A DNA stretch of 7,049 nucleotides from Desulfobacteraceae bacterium (GCA_020349865.1 CP070700.1:2510987-2518035), one strand, 5' to 3'. Shown: positions 1-6,694, counted from the stretch's first letter. Numbers and translations: made by a program. The notes: a model not told the origin generated them from the letters alone.

Positions 1-1008
1 ACCATATTTTCTCCCTATTGAGATAACAGGCGGCTCAATGCCCTTGAGAACCGCCAAGCCAGGGGAGGCTTTATATGTACTCTCAATTCCAATGAGATTG
101 CACCCAGCAGTCCACCCTTGATCGATGGCATTAAACCAATTAAATACGAGCTCGTACCCGCCATACGGGTCCATGGATTCGGCTACGTCTCCTGCTGCGT
201 AGATATTTTGTATACTCGTCTGCATTTTTTCGTTGACCAGTATTCCCTGGTTAACTCTGACATTGGATGATTTTAGAAAATGAACGTTAGGCCCAACGCC
301 GCAGGCGATTAGAACCAAATCTCCGGTTATCACCTCATCCCCGACGACAACCCCGGCGGCCCGTTTATCTCCACCTATTTCGAAAACACACTCCTCAAGC
401 AAGAACCTTATTCCTGAACTGCGTAATTTTCTTTCCAAATACCCGGCCTGATCTTCATCCAGCATTTGAGGCAGACATTGGCAGAGTTGCTCAACAATCA
501 GCACATTCTTTCCCATATTATTAAAAGCAATTGCCGCCTCTAGACCTATTGCCCCTGCTCCAATGATTATTATGTCTCTGGCGCTCGGAAGGTGTCGTAA
601 TAACCTTTTCACATCCCCTAATCTATTGAAAAAATAAACCCCCTCTTTATCGATTCCTTTTATAGGGGGGGTCACTGGGGATGCTCCGCTGGCAATTAAA
701 AGTCTATCGTAGCTGATCTTCCTTCCGCTTTCTAGGATAACCCTGTTTTCGCTATCCTCTACCTCGATAACCTTCTCCCCGAGGAGTCTCTCAGGAGACA
801 GACCATGATTTTCTCCAAGGAGAATCTCTTCTTCCCCCAGTTCCCCGGTTAAATGACCGGATAGAAACATTGGGGCATACGCTGCTGTCCTCTCTCCCGA
901 GACCACAGTGATTTTTACTTCACCTGCCCTTGAAACAGCTTTATGCGTCGCGATTGCCTCCAGGGCATTAATTGCAGCAGGCCCGTTTCCAACTACGACG
1001 ATTTTCAT
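1..1008 (-). CDS. FAD/NAD(P)-dependent pyridine nucleotide oxidoreductase, C-terminus cut by the window edge
   Basis: The frame is open from the ATG at 1008 to base 1, giving 336 codons with no stop, so the C-terminus lies outside the window. The N-terminus (MKIVVVGNGPAA) is the FAD-binding Rossmann motif, with G7, G9 and A12 in place of the third glycine. A second nucleotide-binding motif, GAGAIG at residues 150-155 after a run of isoleucines, should bind NAD(P)H. The FAD-closing motif YAAGDVAE is at about 270-277. I see no redox CxxxxC pair, so it is not a thioredoxin/lipoamide-type disulfide reductase. It looks like the group containing rubredoxin/ferredoxin reductases and the NirB N-terminal half. 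Its probable role is electron transfer from or to NAD(P)H. An in-frame GTG at 1023 is an alternative start and the Shine-Dalgarno is weak (GAAG). It is last in the co-directional run, 159 bp after the dehydrogenase gene, so membership of the operon is likely but not certain. Confidence 0.85.
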   Translation of the reverse strand, partial: MKIVVVGNGPAAINALEAIATHKAVSRAGEVKITVVSGERTAAYAPMFLSGHLTGELGEEEILLGENHGLSPERLLGEKVIEVEDSENRVILESGRKISYDRLLIASGASPVTPPIKGIDKEGVYFFNRLGDVKRLLRHLPSARDIIIIGAGAIGLEAAIAFNNMGKNVLIVEQLCQCLPQMLDEDQAGYLERKLRSSGIRFLLEECVFEIGGDKRAAGVVVGDEVITGDLVLIACGVGPNVHFLKSSNVRVNQGILVNEKMQTSIQNIYAAGDVAESMDPYGGYELVFNWFNAIDQGWTAGCNLIGIESTYKASPGLAVLKGIEPPVISIGRKYG

Positions 1009-1051
1009 TTTGTGAGACTTCACAAAAATCAAAGCTCCATCGCCGGCTGAT

Positions 1052-1174
1052 TCAGTCGGTGCTTATCTTGGAGGAGTAAGCGCGGATAAACTCCGCATCC
1101 ACGCCCGCCTTCAACAAATCGCCTATACTATCCGCCTTATCAGCCAAAGGCACCTTGAGACCAATGGCTAGGGT
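1052..1174 (-). other. Short coding-like stretch, possible gene relic or small ORF
   Basis: Between the dehydrogenase stop and the oxidoreductase start there is an open frame of 40 codons ending in TGA at 1054-1052. It reads like ordinary protein (for example LADKADSIGDLLKAGVDAE and then FIRAYSSKISTD). It is rich in D, K, A, E and G, and many codons begin with G, as expected of real coding sequence. It has no ATG: possible starts are GTG at 1153 (33 residues) or ATT at 1165, and no Shine-Dalgarno sits at a good distance from the GTG. It may be the surviving C-terminal end of a gene lost by deletion between its two neighbours, or a very small real protein. I do not recognise the family. Confidence 0.25.
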
Positions 1175-2127
1175 TCATCCTTGCTCAGTTCGTGCCCCTT
1201 CATCTTGGTCCATTCTAGAAGGTGCTCCACAAGATTGTGCCGAACCCGCTCGGCTGCCTCGGGTGACCATTCTTGAAACCCGCGGCCAGTTTTAAAACCG
1301 ATCTCTCCTCGCTCAACCTTCTCCTTAAGGAGCGGTGAGGGTTCCGGGGAGCTCTCGAGGTGTTTCAATATATAGTTATGGATTGCCAGCGTTAGATCGG
1401 TCCCCACCATATCCGCATTCTCCATTGGACCTAACACGGGCAACCTCAGACCGAAACCATATTTGATGCACTCGTCCACGGTTGCCGCATCCGCTATCCC
1501 TCGTTCAACAATAGAGATGGCCTCCCTCCAGAGTGCGTGTTGAAGTCTGTTGCCCACAAATCCGGGCACATCCTTGTTTACCCGTACAGGATGTTTGCCT
1601 ACACTTTTCAGGAGCTCAAAGGTTACATCCACCGCCTCGGCAGAAGTATCTTGCCCCTTGATTACTTCAACCAGGGGAACAAGATATGAAGGATTCCAGA
1701 AATGGGTGCCGAGGATCCTTTCCCGGTTCCGAGCTCCTTGTGCGATCTCGGCGATGCTCATAACCGATGTGTTTGTGGCAAGAATGGTATCCGTGGGGCA
1801 CAATGCGTCGAGTTCTTTAAAAATCTTCTGCTTCAACTCCAGGTTCTCAAAGACGGCCTCGACCACACATTGAACTCCATCGGCCGCTTCCGCCATATCC
1901 ACGGTGGTTTTGATCCGTGAAAGGGTTGGATCAATATCCTCCCGGCGTCCCATGCCTTTTTCAGCCATCATGGTCAGATTGGAACGAACGCCCTCCAGGG
2001 CTTTGGACAGCAGCCCTTCTTTTACATCCATCAAAGCCACGGAATATCCATGGACCGCGAAGATCTGAGCGATCCCGTGCCCCATCAATCCGGCGCCGAT
2101 TACCGCAATATTTTTTATTCTCGACAT
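1168..2127 (-). CDS. 3-hydroxyacyl-CoA dehydrogenase-family NAD-dependent dehydrogenase
   Basis: This 319-residue protein is the usual length for a monofunctional member (about 280-320). The Rossmann domain starts with IAVIGAGLMG (G11, G13, G16). The active site is complete: NTS at 119-121, His142 in THFWNP, Glu154 in LVEV and Asn193 in FVGNRL. The C-terminal dimerisation domain (about 190-300) includes GFKTGRGF. It should oxidise an L-3-hydroxy group to a 3-keto group with NAD+. The stretch YLVPLVEV after the catalytic His reminds me of the L-carnitine dehydrogenase/lambda-crystallin branch, whose substrates are free hydroxy acids, so a CoA-bound substrate should not be assumed. The start is well placed: TTAGGGGGAATTATG gives a strong Shine-Dalgarno that overlaps the SDR stop codon, only 8 bp away, so the two genes are surely co-transcribed and probably translationally coupled. 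Next to a BKACE gene, its likely job is to make or consume the beta-keto acid. Confidence 0.9.
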   Translation of the reverse strand: MSRIKNIAVIGAGLMGHGIAQIFAVHGYSVALMDVKEGLLSKALEGVRSNLTMMAEKGMGRREDIDPTLSRIKTTVDMAEAADGVQCVVEAVFENLELKQKIFKELDALCPTDTILATNTSVMSIAEIAQGARNRERILGTHFWNPSYLVPLVEVIKGQDTSAEAVDVTFELLKSVGKHPVRVNKDVPGFVGNRLQHALWREAISIVERGIADAATVDECIKYGFGLRLPVLGPMENADMVGTDLTLAIHNYILKHLESSPEPSPLLKEKVERGEIGFKTGRGFQEWSPEAAERVRHNLVEHLLEWTKMKGHELSKDEP

Positions 2128-2135
2128 AATTCCCC

Positions 2136-2927
2136 CTAACCCGCTGTATAACCACCATCCACATAAAGAATAGCCCCGGTCATAAAGTCAGATGCCTTTG
2201 AGGAAAGATAAATCACAATTCCTATGAAATCTTCCGGCTCGCCCAACCTTCCGATGGGGATTCGTTTCAGGAATTTCTTGTAGAACGCATTGTCATCAAA
2301 CATCCACTGTGTCAGGGCCGTCCTGAACACCGTGGGTGCTATGGCGTTCACATTTATCTTGTGGGGACCCCACTCGCAAGCCAATGATTTAGCCATGAGA
2401 GAAACCGCCCCCTTTGAGGGACTATAGGCGCTGTAATTGGCCATGCCAAGCATTCCTCTGGTAGATGACAGGAGGATAACTTTACCGCCCCTCCCCTGCT
2501 CGATCATGACATTTCCGACCTCTTTGCAGTACAGCCAGGTCCCCTTGACATTGGCATCCATGATCATTTCCCACTCCTCAAGGGGCTGGTCAACAATGGG
2601 ACTCGGCTTGTTCACACCTGCCGCGGTTATCAAAATGTCAATGCCGCCGAATTTATCAACGGCATCCTTTACCACCCGCTTGACATCATCATGGTCAATA
2701 GGCGATCCTGCGGAAAAGGCCGCAACACCCCCCGCCTTTTCTATTTCCTCAACAAGGGTCTTAAGCTTTTCCTCGGTGCGGCCGGTAGCCATGACCTTTA
2801 CACCGGCCGTTGCCAGTGCCGTAGCCGTGGCATGACCAAAACCACCAGTGGCACCTGTGATGAGGGCTACTTTCCCTGAGACATCAAATAAATCCCTTAG
2901 CAGGTCCATGCCTTTTCTGATTGCCAT
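2136..2927 (-). CDS. Short-chain dehydrogenase/reductase (SDR, classical type)
   Basis: The 263-residue protein has the standard classical SDR layout. The cofactor loop TGATGGFG is at 24-31. Asn126 lies in DANVKG, the catalytic Ser155 in LLSSTRG, and Tyr168 and Lys172 in YSPSK. The C-terminal DGGY comes near residue 257. The usual NAAG/NNAG motif is TAAG (101-104), a change of the first residue that is tolerated in some members. The reaction is reversible NAD(P)-dependent oxidation of an alcohol to a ketone; the substrate cannot be read from the sequence. The ATG at 2927 follows GGAGGAG at good spacing, which supports it over the internal ATG at 2909. The gene starts 121 bp after the BKACE stop and ends 8 bp before the next dehydrogenase. 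It could be the 3-hydroxy acid dehydrogenase of the pathway, or act on a second hydroxyl. Confidence 0.92.
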   Translation of the reverse strand: MAIRKGMDLLRDLFDVSGKVALITGATGGFGHATATALATAGVKVMATGRTEEKLKTLVEEIEKAGGVAAFSAGSPIDHDDVKRVVKDAVDKFGGIDILITAAGVNKPSPIVDQPLEEWEMIMDANVKGTWLYCKEVGNVMIEQGRGGKVILLSSTRGMLGMANYSAYSPSKGAVSLMAKSLACEWGPHKINVNAIAPTVFRTALTQWMFDDNAFYKKFLKRIPIGRLGEPEDFIGIVIYLSSKASDFMTGAILYVDGGYTAG

Positions 2928-3048
2928 TTTTCGCTCCTCCCTGCTTTCGGTTTGGACGGCGAACCCAAAGCCTCCCTCCGAAAATCATGTAACGGCCAAC
3001 CATTTGCCTTGAGGCCCCTCAGGGCATAAATAGCTAATTCCAGCACAG

Positions 3049-3975
3049 TTAGAAATTAACCTTGCCCGGCCCTTTCAGTCCGAGAATTTCCCTTGCCTCA
3101 TCTGGAGATGCGTTTTCGAGGCCAAGTTCCCTTGCGATACGAATGGCTTTTTCCACCTGCTCTGCACTGCTTTTGGCCAGGGCCCCCTTGCTGAGGTAGA
3201 GATTATCTTCCAACCCGACCCTCATGTGGCCGCCCTGAAGCATGTTGACAATGCCCATGGGGAACTGGAACCTACCGGCAGCACAGACAGAGAGTTCAAA
3301 TTCGCCGAGGACCCTTCGGGCGGTATTTGTAAGAAACAAAAGGTTGTCCAAAGTCGCGGGAATGCCCCCCAGGATTCCAAGTACAAACTGCAAATAGAGG
3401 GGCTTTTTTAGAAACCCCTCTGCCATAATCTGTGCAAGATTAGTAATTTGTCCAACGTCATACACTTCGAGTTCGGGCTTTGTCTGAACTTCGTTCATGG
3501 TTTGGCAAAAGACCTTGAGAGAGGTAAAGGTGTTTGAGAAGATAAAACTTTCAGTTGATTCCAGGAACTCCTTTTCCCATGGATATTGAAACTCATCAAT
3601 TTTGCTTACTATTGGATATAAGGCAAAGTTTAAGGATCCCGCATTGAAGGTGGCCATCTCAGGCTTAAGCTCCCTCACGACCCGAATCCTTTCCTCCGGT
3701 GTCATTGTTGCTGTGCCCCCTGTCGTCGGGCTTACCACCAAATTGGTTTTTGCCTTGATCCCGCTTAAAATCTCCCTATAGATTTCAACATCGGTAGTCG
3801 GTTTCCCATCTTCCGGATTCCGTGCGTGCACATGAACAACAGCGGCCCCTGCATCCTCGCACCTCACGGCCTCATCAATCAGTTGATCGGGGGTTATGGG
3901 TAGATAGGGTGACATAGAGGGCACATGTATGTTACCCGTAAGGGCCGCTGTAATGATTACTTTTCCCATTGTCAT
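3049..3975 (-). CDS. BKACE-family beta-keto acid cleavage enzyme (DUF849, Kce-like)
   Basis: Members of this Zn-dependent TIM-barrel family react a beta-keto acid with acetyl-CoA to give acetoacetate and a shortened acyl-CoA; the founding member, Kce, works in lysine fermentation. Diagnostic parts are present: ITAALTG near the N-terminus, PYLPITPDQL, the zinc pair His48 and His50 in HVHAR, SPTTGG (82-87), FNAGSLNF (110-117), and MRVGLEDNLY with Arg252, Glu256 (third zinc ligand) and Asp257. At 308 residues it is longer than Kce (about 275) because of extra sequence around 125-150, also seen in other long BKACEs. A second ATG at 3969 is better spaced from the Shine-Dalgarno, and with that start the zinc histidines become 46 and 48, as in Kce. 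I trust the family strongly. The substrate is unknown, because specificity differs widely between BKACE subgroups. It is the key carbon-carbon bond-cleaving enzyme of the operon. Confidence 0.95.
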   Translation of the reverse strand: MTMGKVIITAALTGNIHVPSMSPYLPITPDQLIDEAVRCEDAGAAVVHVHARNPEDGKPTTDVEIYREILSGIKAKTNLVVSPTTGGTATMTPEERIRVVRELKPEMATFNAGSLNFALYPIVSKIDEFQYPWEKEFLESTESFIFSNTFTSLKVFCQTMNEVQTKPELEVYDVGQITNLAQIMAEGFLKKPLYLQFVLGILGGIPATLDNLLFLTNTARRVLGEFELSVCAAGRFQFPMGIVNMLQGGHMRVGLEDNLYLSKGALAKSSAEQVEKAIRIARELGLENASPDEAREILGLKGPGKVNF

Positions 3976-3978
3976 TCA

Positions 3979-3984
3979 TCCTTT
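3979..3984 (-). promoter_or_regulatory. Ribosome binding site that bears on the BKACE start
   Basis: AAAGGA on the minus strand lies only 3 nt before the ATG at 3975 but 9 nt before the in-frame ATG at 3969. The latter spacing is normal, so translation probably begins at 3969, giving a protein two residues shorter. Confidence 0.5.
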
Positions 3985-4138
3985 CGCTGTACTGTTTGCT
4001 GATGTTTTAATGATAATTCAACGAAACTCTCGGAGCATGGAGCTCACATTCGTCTATCTCTCAAGCCCGGGCCGGTCACAGGACAACCTCCTTCGGGACT
4101 CTGCGACCTGATCCGGAGTCATTGAGGTTTAAATAACA

Positions 4139-4483
4139 CTAATCAGGATAGTTGATCACAACCAGCATACTCGCCGGCTTATTTGTATTGTTAATTACCT
4201 CCCTACCTTCATTGGGACCAATAAAAAGTGAGTCCCACTTGCGAAGGACGTACTCCTCTGTCTTTGTCTTGACAGTGATTTCCCCCTCCAGGACGAAGTA
4301 GACCTTTTCCAATGGGTTATCCTCGTAAGCCCACCCTGCACCGCCACCCGGGAGAAAATAGGACAATCCCATCCAGAACTTCGTAGCATCCGTCTCCTCG
4401 GTGCCAATGAGTCTCATGGCGGTCATTCCGAAATGCCCGGGCACCTCATAGGTTTTTACGTCCTTTAATTCGACTTTTTTCAT
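4139..4483 (-). CDS. Small single-domain cupin with a degenerate metal site
   Basis: The 114-residue protein has one cupin barrel. VYFVLEGEITV (61-71) is the end of cupin motif 1 and KWDSLFIGPNEGREVINN (82-99) is motif 2. Aligned by eye with the usual HxHx3E and later His pattern, the four metal ligands are Glu54, Asn56, Lys60 and Arg94, so none of the canonical His/Glu ligands is kept. Trp51 and Tyr53 sit beside this pocket. A metal-dependent dioxygenase or isomerase role is therefore doubtful; a metal-free lyase/isomerase, a binding protein or an accessory to the adjacent hydrolase is possible. The ATG at 4483 follows GGAGG at about 9 nt. It starts 34 bp after the hydrolase stop, so the two are almost certainly co-transcribed. 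The function is unassigned. Confidence 0.85.
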   Translation of the reverse strand: MKKVELKDVKTYEVPGHFGMTAMRLIGTEETDATKFWMGLSYFLPGGGAGWAYEDNPLEKVYFVLEGEITVKTKTEEYVLRKWDSLFIGPNEGREVINNTNKPASMLVVINYPD

Positions 4484-4517
4484 AATCTTTGACCTCCATT
4501 ACAAGGAGAAAATCTTG

Positions 4518-5279
4518 TTATTGATCTCCTTCATCAACAATGGCAACCAGCCGAACAATAGAGCCATCGCCCTTCATCCATCGAATAGGAAAGCCAGCAA
4601 GGGTTACCCTCATCCCGACGACTTGCTCCAGGTCCCCTCCGACGTTCTCATATCCCATGATACCATTGCGTAATAAGAGCTTGTGGCAGGGCTCCCATTC
4701 GGGAAAATCTTCCAACACATCACGCCCGGTCTCCTTTTTATATTCATCACACACATCTGGCCGCAGCGGACCTGGTCCATGGGGACCAATGGCTGTAGCC
4801 AAAGGGTGATCCAAGGCCTGCTGGTCGACGCCAACACATTTCACGCCTTTCTCAACGAACCACTCCCCAGCCTCTTTATAAAGCCCTGGGGAATAGCAGA
4901 AATACTCGACACTATCCGAATATTTCTTGTGCCACCCCGTGTGAACGATGACAATATCACCCTTTTCAATTTTAGGCCTTGCATTCTCCAGATCTTCCGG
5001 GGTAATCACCTCCCACTTCTTCTTGGGGATGTCGACGATTACTCCAGTGCCGTAATACTTATCCAAGGGAATCTCATCCGTAAACATGCCGCCCTCAAAG
5101 ACATGGCCCGGTGAATCTGCATGGGTCGTGCAGTGCATGGTGGTCGTGATGACCTGGGAGAGCACGCCTGATTTGGCATGATAATGCATGCGTTCAATTT
5201 TGACATCGGCAAAGTATGGCCACAGGGGTACTTTGTCGCCAAAAGGATGACTCAAATCGACAAGTCTTGCTTTTCCCAT
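4518..5279 (-). CDS. Cyclase-family metal-dependent hydrolase (kynurenine formamidase/isatin hydrolase fold)
   Basis: Family members hydrolyse amide, lactam or lactone-like bonds, for example N-formylkynurenine or isatin. The signature HxGTHxDxPxH appears as HCTTHADSPGH, with His49, His53, Asp55 and His59 kept and the usual Gly replaced by Thr51. The second half of the metal site is His199 and Glu211, 12 residues apart as in KynB-type enzymes. VDLSHPF at the start, GDIVIVHTGW (108-117) and GVDQQALDHP (150-159) are further family landmarks. At 253 residues it is longer than typical KynB (about 210) and closer to the general 'cyclase' group. There is no signal peptide, so it is probably cytoplasmic. 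AGGAGGG lies about 7 nt before the ATG at 5279. It is the first enzyme gene after the regulator (54 bp), which suggests it acts early in the pathway, perhaps opening a ring or an amide. The substrate is not known. Confidence 0.9.
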   Translation of the reverse strand: MGKARLVDLSHPFGDKVPLWPYFADVKIERMHYHAKSGVLSQVITTTMHCTTHADSPGHVFEGGMFTDEIPLDKYYGTGVIVDIPKKKWEVITPEDLENARPKIEKGDIVIVHTGWHKKYSDSVEYFCYSPGLYKEAGEWFVEKGVKCVGVDQQALDHPLATAIGPHGPGPLRPDVCDEYKKETGRDVLEDFPEWEPCHKLLLRNGIMGYENVGGDLEQVVGMRVTLAGFPIRWMKGDGSIVRLVAIVDEGDQ

Positions 5280-5333
5280 AGTTTCGCCCTCCTAATTGAT
5301 TATATTCATTCACATATTACCCAGACGAACCCA

Positions 5334-6092
5334 TCATATTTTATAATGGAGTTGAGCCGAAATCTTTGCCGCTGTATCCTTCAACGGAGAAATAATAGGT
5401 GAATCACTACCCCATGTAACCCGTGGAGAGGGTCCGGCTACTACAACAGCTGCCACAGGTTTTTCTTCATAATTAAATATAGGGGCGCCAATCGCGTTAA
5501 TGCCAACGTCGATCTCCTCATTATCGAAGGAGAATCCTTGCCGCCTTATATCTTGTAACTGACTTTGAAGCATCTCTGGGTCTGTAATGGTATTCGGGGT
5601 GAGATGATCCATTTCTACATTGAGAAGGCTGTCCCTGACCTCAGGAGGAGAAAAAGCCAGTATGGCTTTGGCTCCGGCTGCTGCATGGATCGGGATCCTG
5701 TCTCCGATGGTGCCAGCAATACGTACCGGGCGAGGCCCCTCGGCAATGTAAGCCATGACTGTGCTGTTTCCTGCAAGCACTTCCAAAACGATAGTCTCCT
5801 TAAGTGTGCTCCGCAGATCATCAATATATGGCTTTGCAATATGAACCAAATTAGTATTAAAAAAATTATTGACAGCCCATCCAAGATTGGTAATGGACGG
5901 CCCAAGCATGAATTTTTTTGTCTGAGGATTTTGCTGGATAAAGCCGTACCCGATGAGGGTAAGGAGAATTCTAGAGACCGTTGCCTTATGGAAACCCAGT
6001 TTCTTACTAATCTCAACGGTCCCCATTTCTTGATTGTATGGGGTAAAGGCTAACAGGATTTCCATGGCCTTTTCGATGGAATTAAATTTCAT
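5334..6092 (-). CDS. IclR-family transcriptional regulator
   Basis: The 252-residue length is typical of the family. The N-terminal winged helix-turn-helix spans about residues 5-65, with the recognition helix in LGFHKATVSRILLTL and the wing near FIQQNPQTKKFMLG. The C-terminal effector domain (about 80-245) has the usual HAAAGAKAILAF (136-147) and NEEIDVGINAIGAPIF (191-206) blocks. IclR proteins bind palindromes as dimers or tetramers and respond to small aromatic or organic-acid ligands of the pathway they control. The ATG at 6092 is preceded by GGGAG at about 9 nt. Here the gene is first in the operon, in the same direction as its targets; many IclR genes are instead divergent from theirs. 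The promoter and large palindrome just upstream imply autoregulation and control of the enzymes by read-through. Activator or repressor cannot be decided from sequence, but a site over the -10 box favours repression. Confidence 0.95.
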   Translation of the reverse strand: MKFNSIEKAMEILLAFTPYNQEMGTVEISKKLGFHKATVSRILLTLIGYGFIQQNPQTKKFMLGPSITNLGWAVNNFFNTNLVHIAKPYIDDLRSTLKETIVLEVLAGNSTVMAYIAEGPRPVRIAGTIGDRIPIHAAAGAKAILAFSPPEVRDSLLNVEMDHLTPNTITDPEMLQSQLQDIRRQGFSFDNEEIDVGINAIGAPIFNYEEKPVAAVVVAGPSPRVTWGSDSPIISPLKDTAAKISAQLHYKI

Positions 6093-6107
6093 TATTTTTG
6101 TCTCCCA

Positions 6108-6148
6108 TTATAAGACATAGTATCATATTATGATACTATGTCTTATAA
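6108..6148. repeat. Perfect 41-bp palindrome, candidate operator
   Basis: The left arm 6108-6127 (TTATAAGACATAGTATCATA) and the right arm 6129-6148 are exact reverse complements around the single base 6128. All 20 base pairs match. On the minus strand its upstream end contains the -10 box of the IclR promoter and it covers the predicted transcription start. This suits a repressor operator for a dimer-of-dimers regulator such as the adjacent IclR protein. Transcripts reading in from the pentapeptide gene would fold it into a long hairpin, but no U-tract follows, so it is not a standard terminator. Confidence 0.85.
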
Positions 6149-6170
6149 ACGTTATTAACAAAATTGTCAA
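6142..6170 (-). promoter_or_regulatory. Sigma70-type promoter of the IclR-headed operon
   Basis: On the minus strand a perfect -35 box TTGACA (6170-6165) is followed by a 17-bp spacer and TATAAG (6147-6142), one base from consensus. The start of transcription would fall around 6136-6134, leaving a leader of about 43 nt before the ATG at 6092. The -35 box shares bases with the TGA stop of the upstream pentapeptide ORF. Confidence 0.75.
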
Positions 6171-6694
6171 GCATCGAAGGATGCCTCGCCGCTGAAGGTG
6201 GCACCAGAGAACTTAATTGCTTTATAAAAGAACGTATCCTTTGCATTAATTGAATAAGGGTCCCCATCCTTAGACCTAATTTCAGAATCAAATATCACTA
6301 TTCTATTTTCGACTATATGCATGTCCTTGAGGTAACGTGACTTTGTTTTAACGAACGCTTCTTTTTGTTTCTCATTCCAATTCGTTGGCAGTTCTATCTT
6401 TTCCAATGGTACTGTTGGCAATTTTGTGAAATCTAAGCCTCCTTCGATAATTGAATTCCTGATCTTTATTTCATGATTTGTTTCTTTCGTAATTTCTATT
6501 ATGTCATTGCCTTTTATGACATAGCCATCGACAAATTCGCCTTTGATAAATTTTGATAGTATCTGTTCTTTGCCGATGTTGCCTTTGCCTCCTCTTTGCC
6601 TTTCTACCTCTTGGGCTGAGAGGATAGATTTCAATAAAGGAGTTAAGAGTATCGAGAAAATTACTATTAATAGGATTTTTGTAGATTGTTTCAT
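6167..6694 (-). pseudogene. Truncated secreted pentapeptide-repeat protein
   Basis: The ORF encodes 175 residues. Residues 1-28 look like a Sec signal peptide: a basic start (MKQSTK), a hydrophobic core of I/L/F and a possible cut near SAQ, so export is likely. The middle is rich in charged residues and not recognisable by motif, but has beta-type stretches such as IRNSIIEGGLDF and IVIFDSEIRS. The last 15 residues (KFSGATFSGEASFDA) are the opening of a pentapeptide-repeat solenoid of the FSGATF kind, normally continued for many repeats. The TGA then comes at once and no repeat continues in another frame. I infer that the 3' part was lost where the catabolic operon now begins, although a short functional form cannot be excluded. 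The Shine-Dalgarno is weak (GTGAG). The gene is visibly more A+T-rich than the operon. No role in the pathway is apparent. Confidence 0.6.

Noticed and set aside
1550..1873. Plus-strand open frames opposite the dehydrogenase, SDR, hydrolase and IclR genes
   Set aside because: They are antisense shadows of well-supported minus-strand genes, with no ribosome binding sites or family motifs of their own.
3006..3025. Inverted repeat GCCTTGAG, 4-base loop, CTCAGGGC between the BKACE and SDR genes, a possible terminator
   Set aside because: In the minus-strand transcript the stem has a C-A mismatch and no U-tract follows; the genes on either side look like one operon.
4054..4122. 22-residue minus-strand ORF in the gap before the BKACE gene
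   Set aside because: It has no Shine-Dalgarno, no recognisable motif, and is short enough to occur by chance.
5299..5304. Perfect TATAAT on the minus strand between the IclR and hydrolase genes, a possible internal promoter
   Set aside because: No acceptable -35 box lies at 16-18 bp, and the predicted transcription start would fall inside the Shine-Dalgarno of the hydrolase gene, removing it from the transcript.
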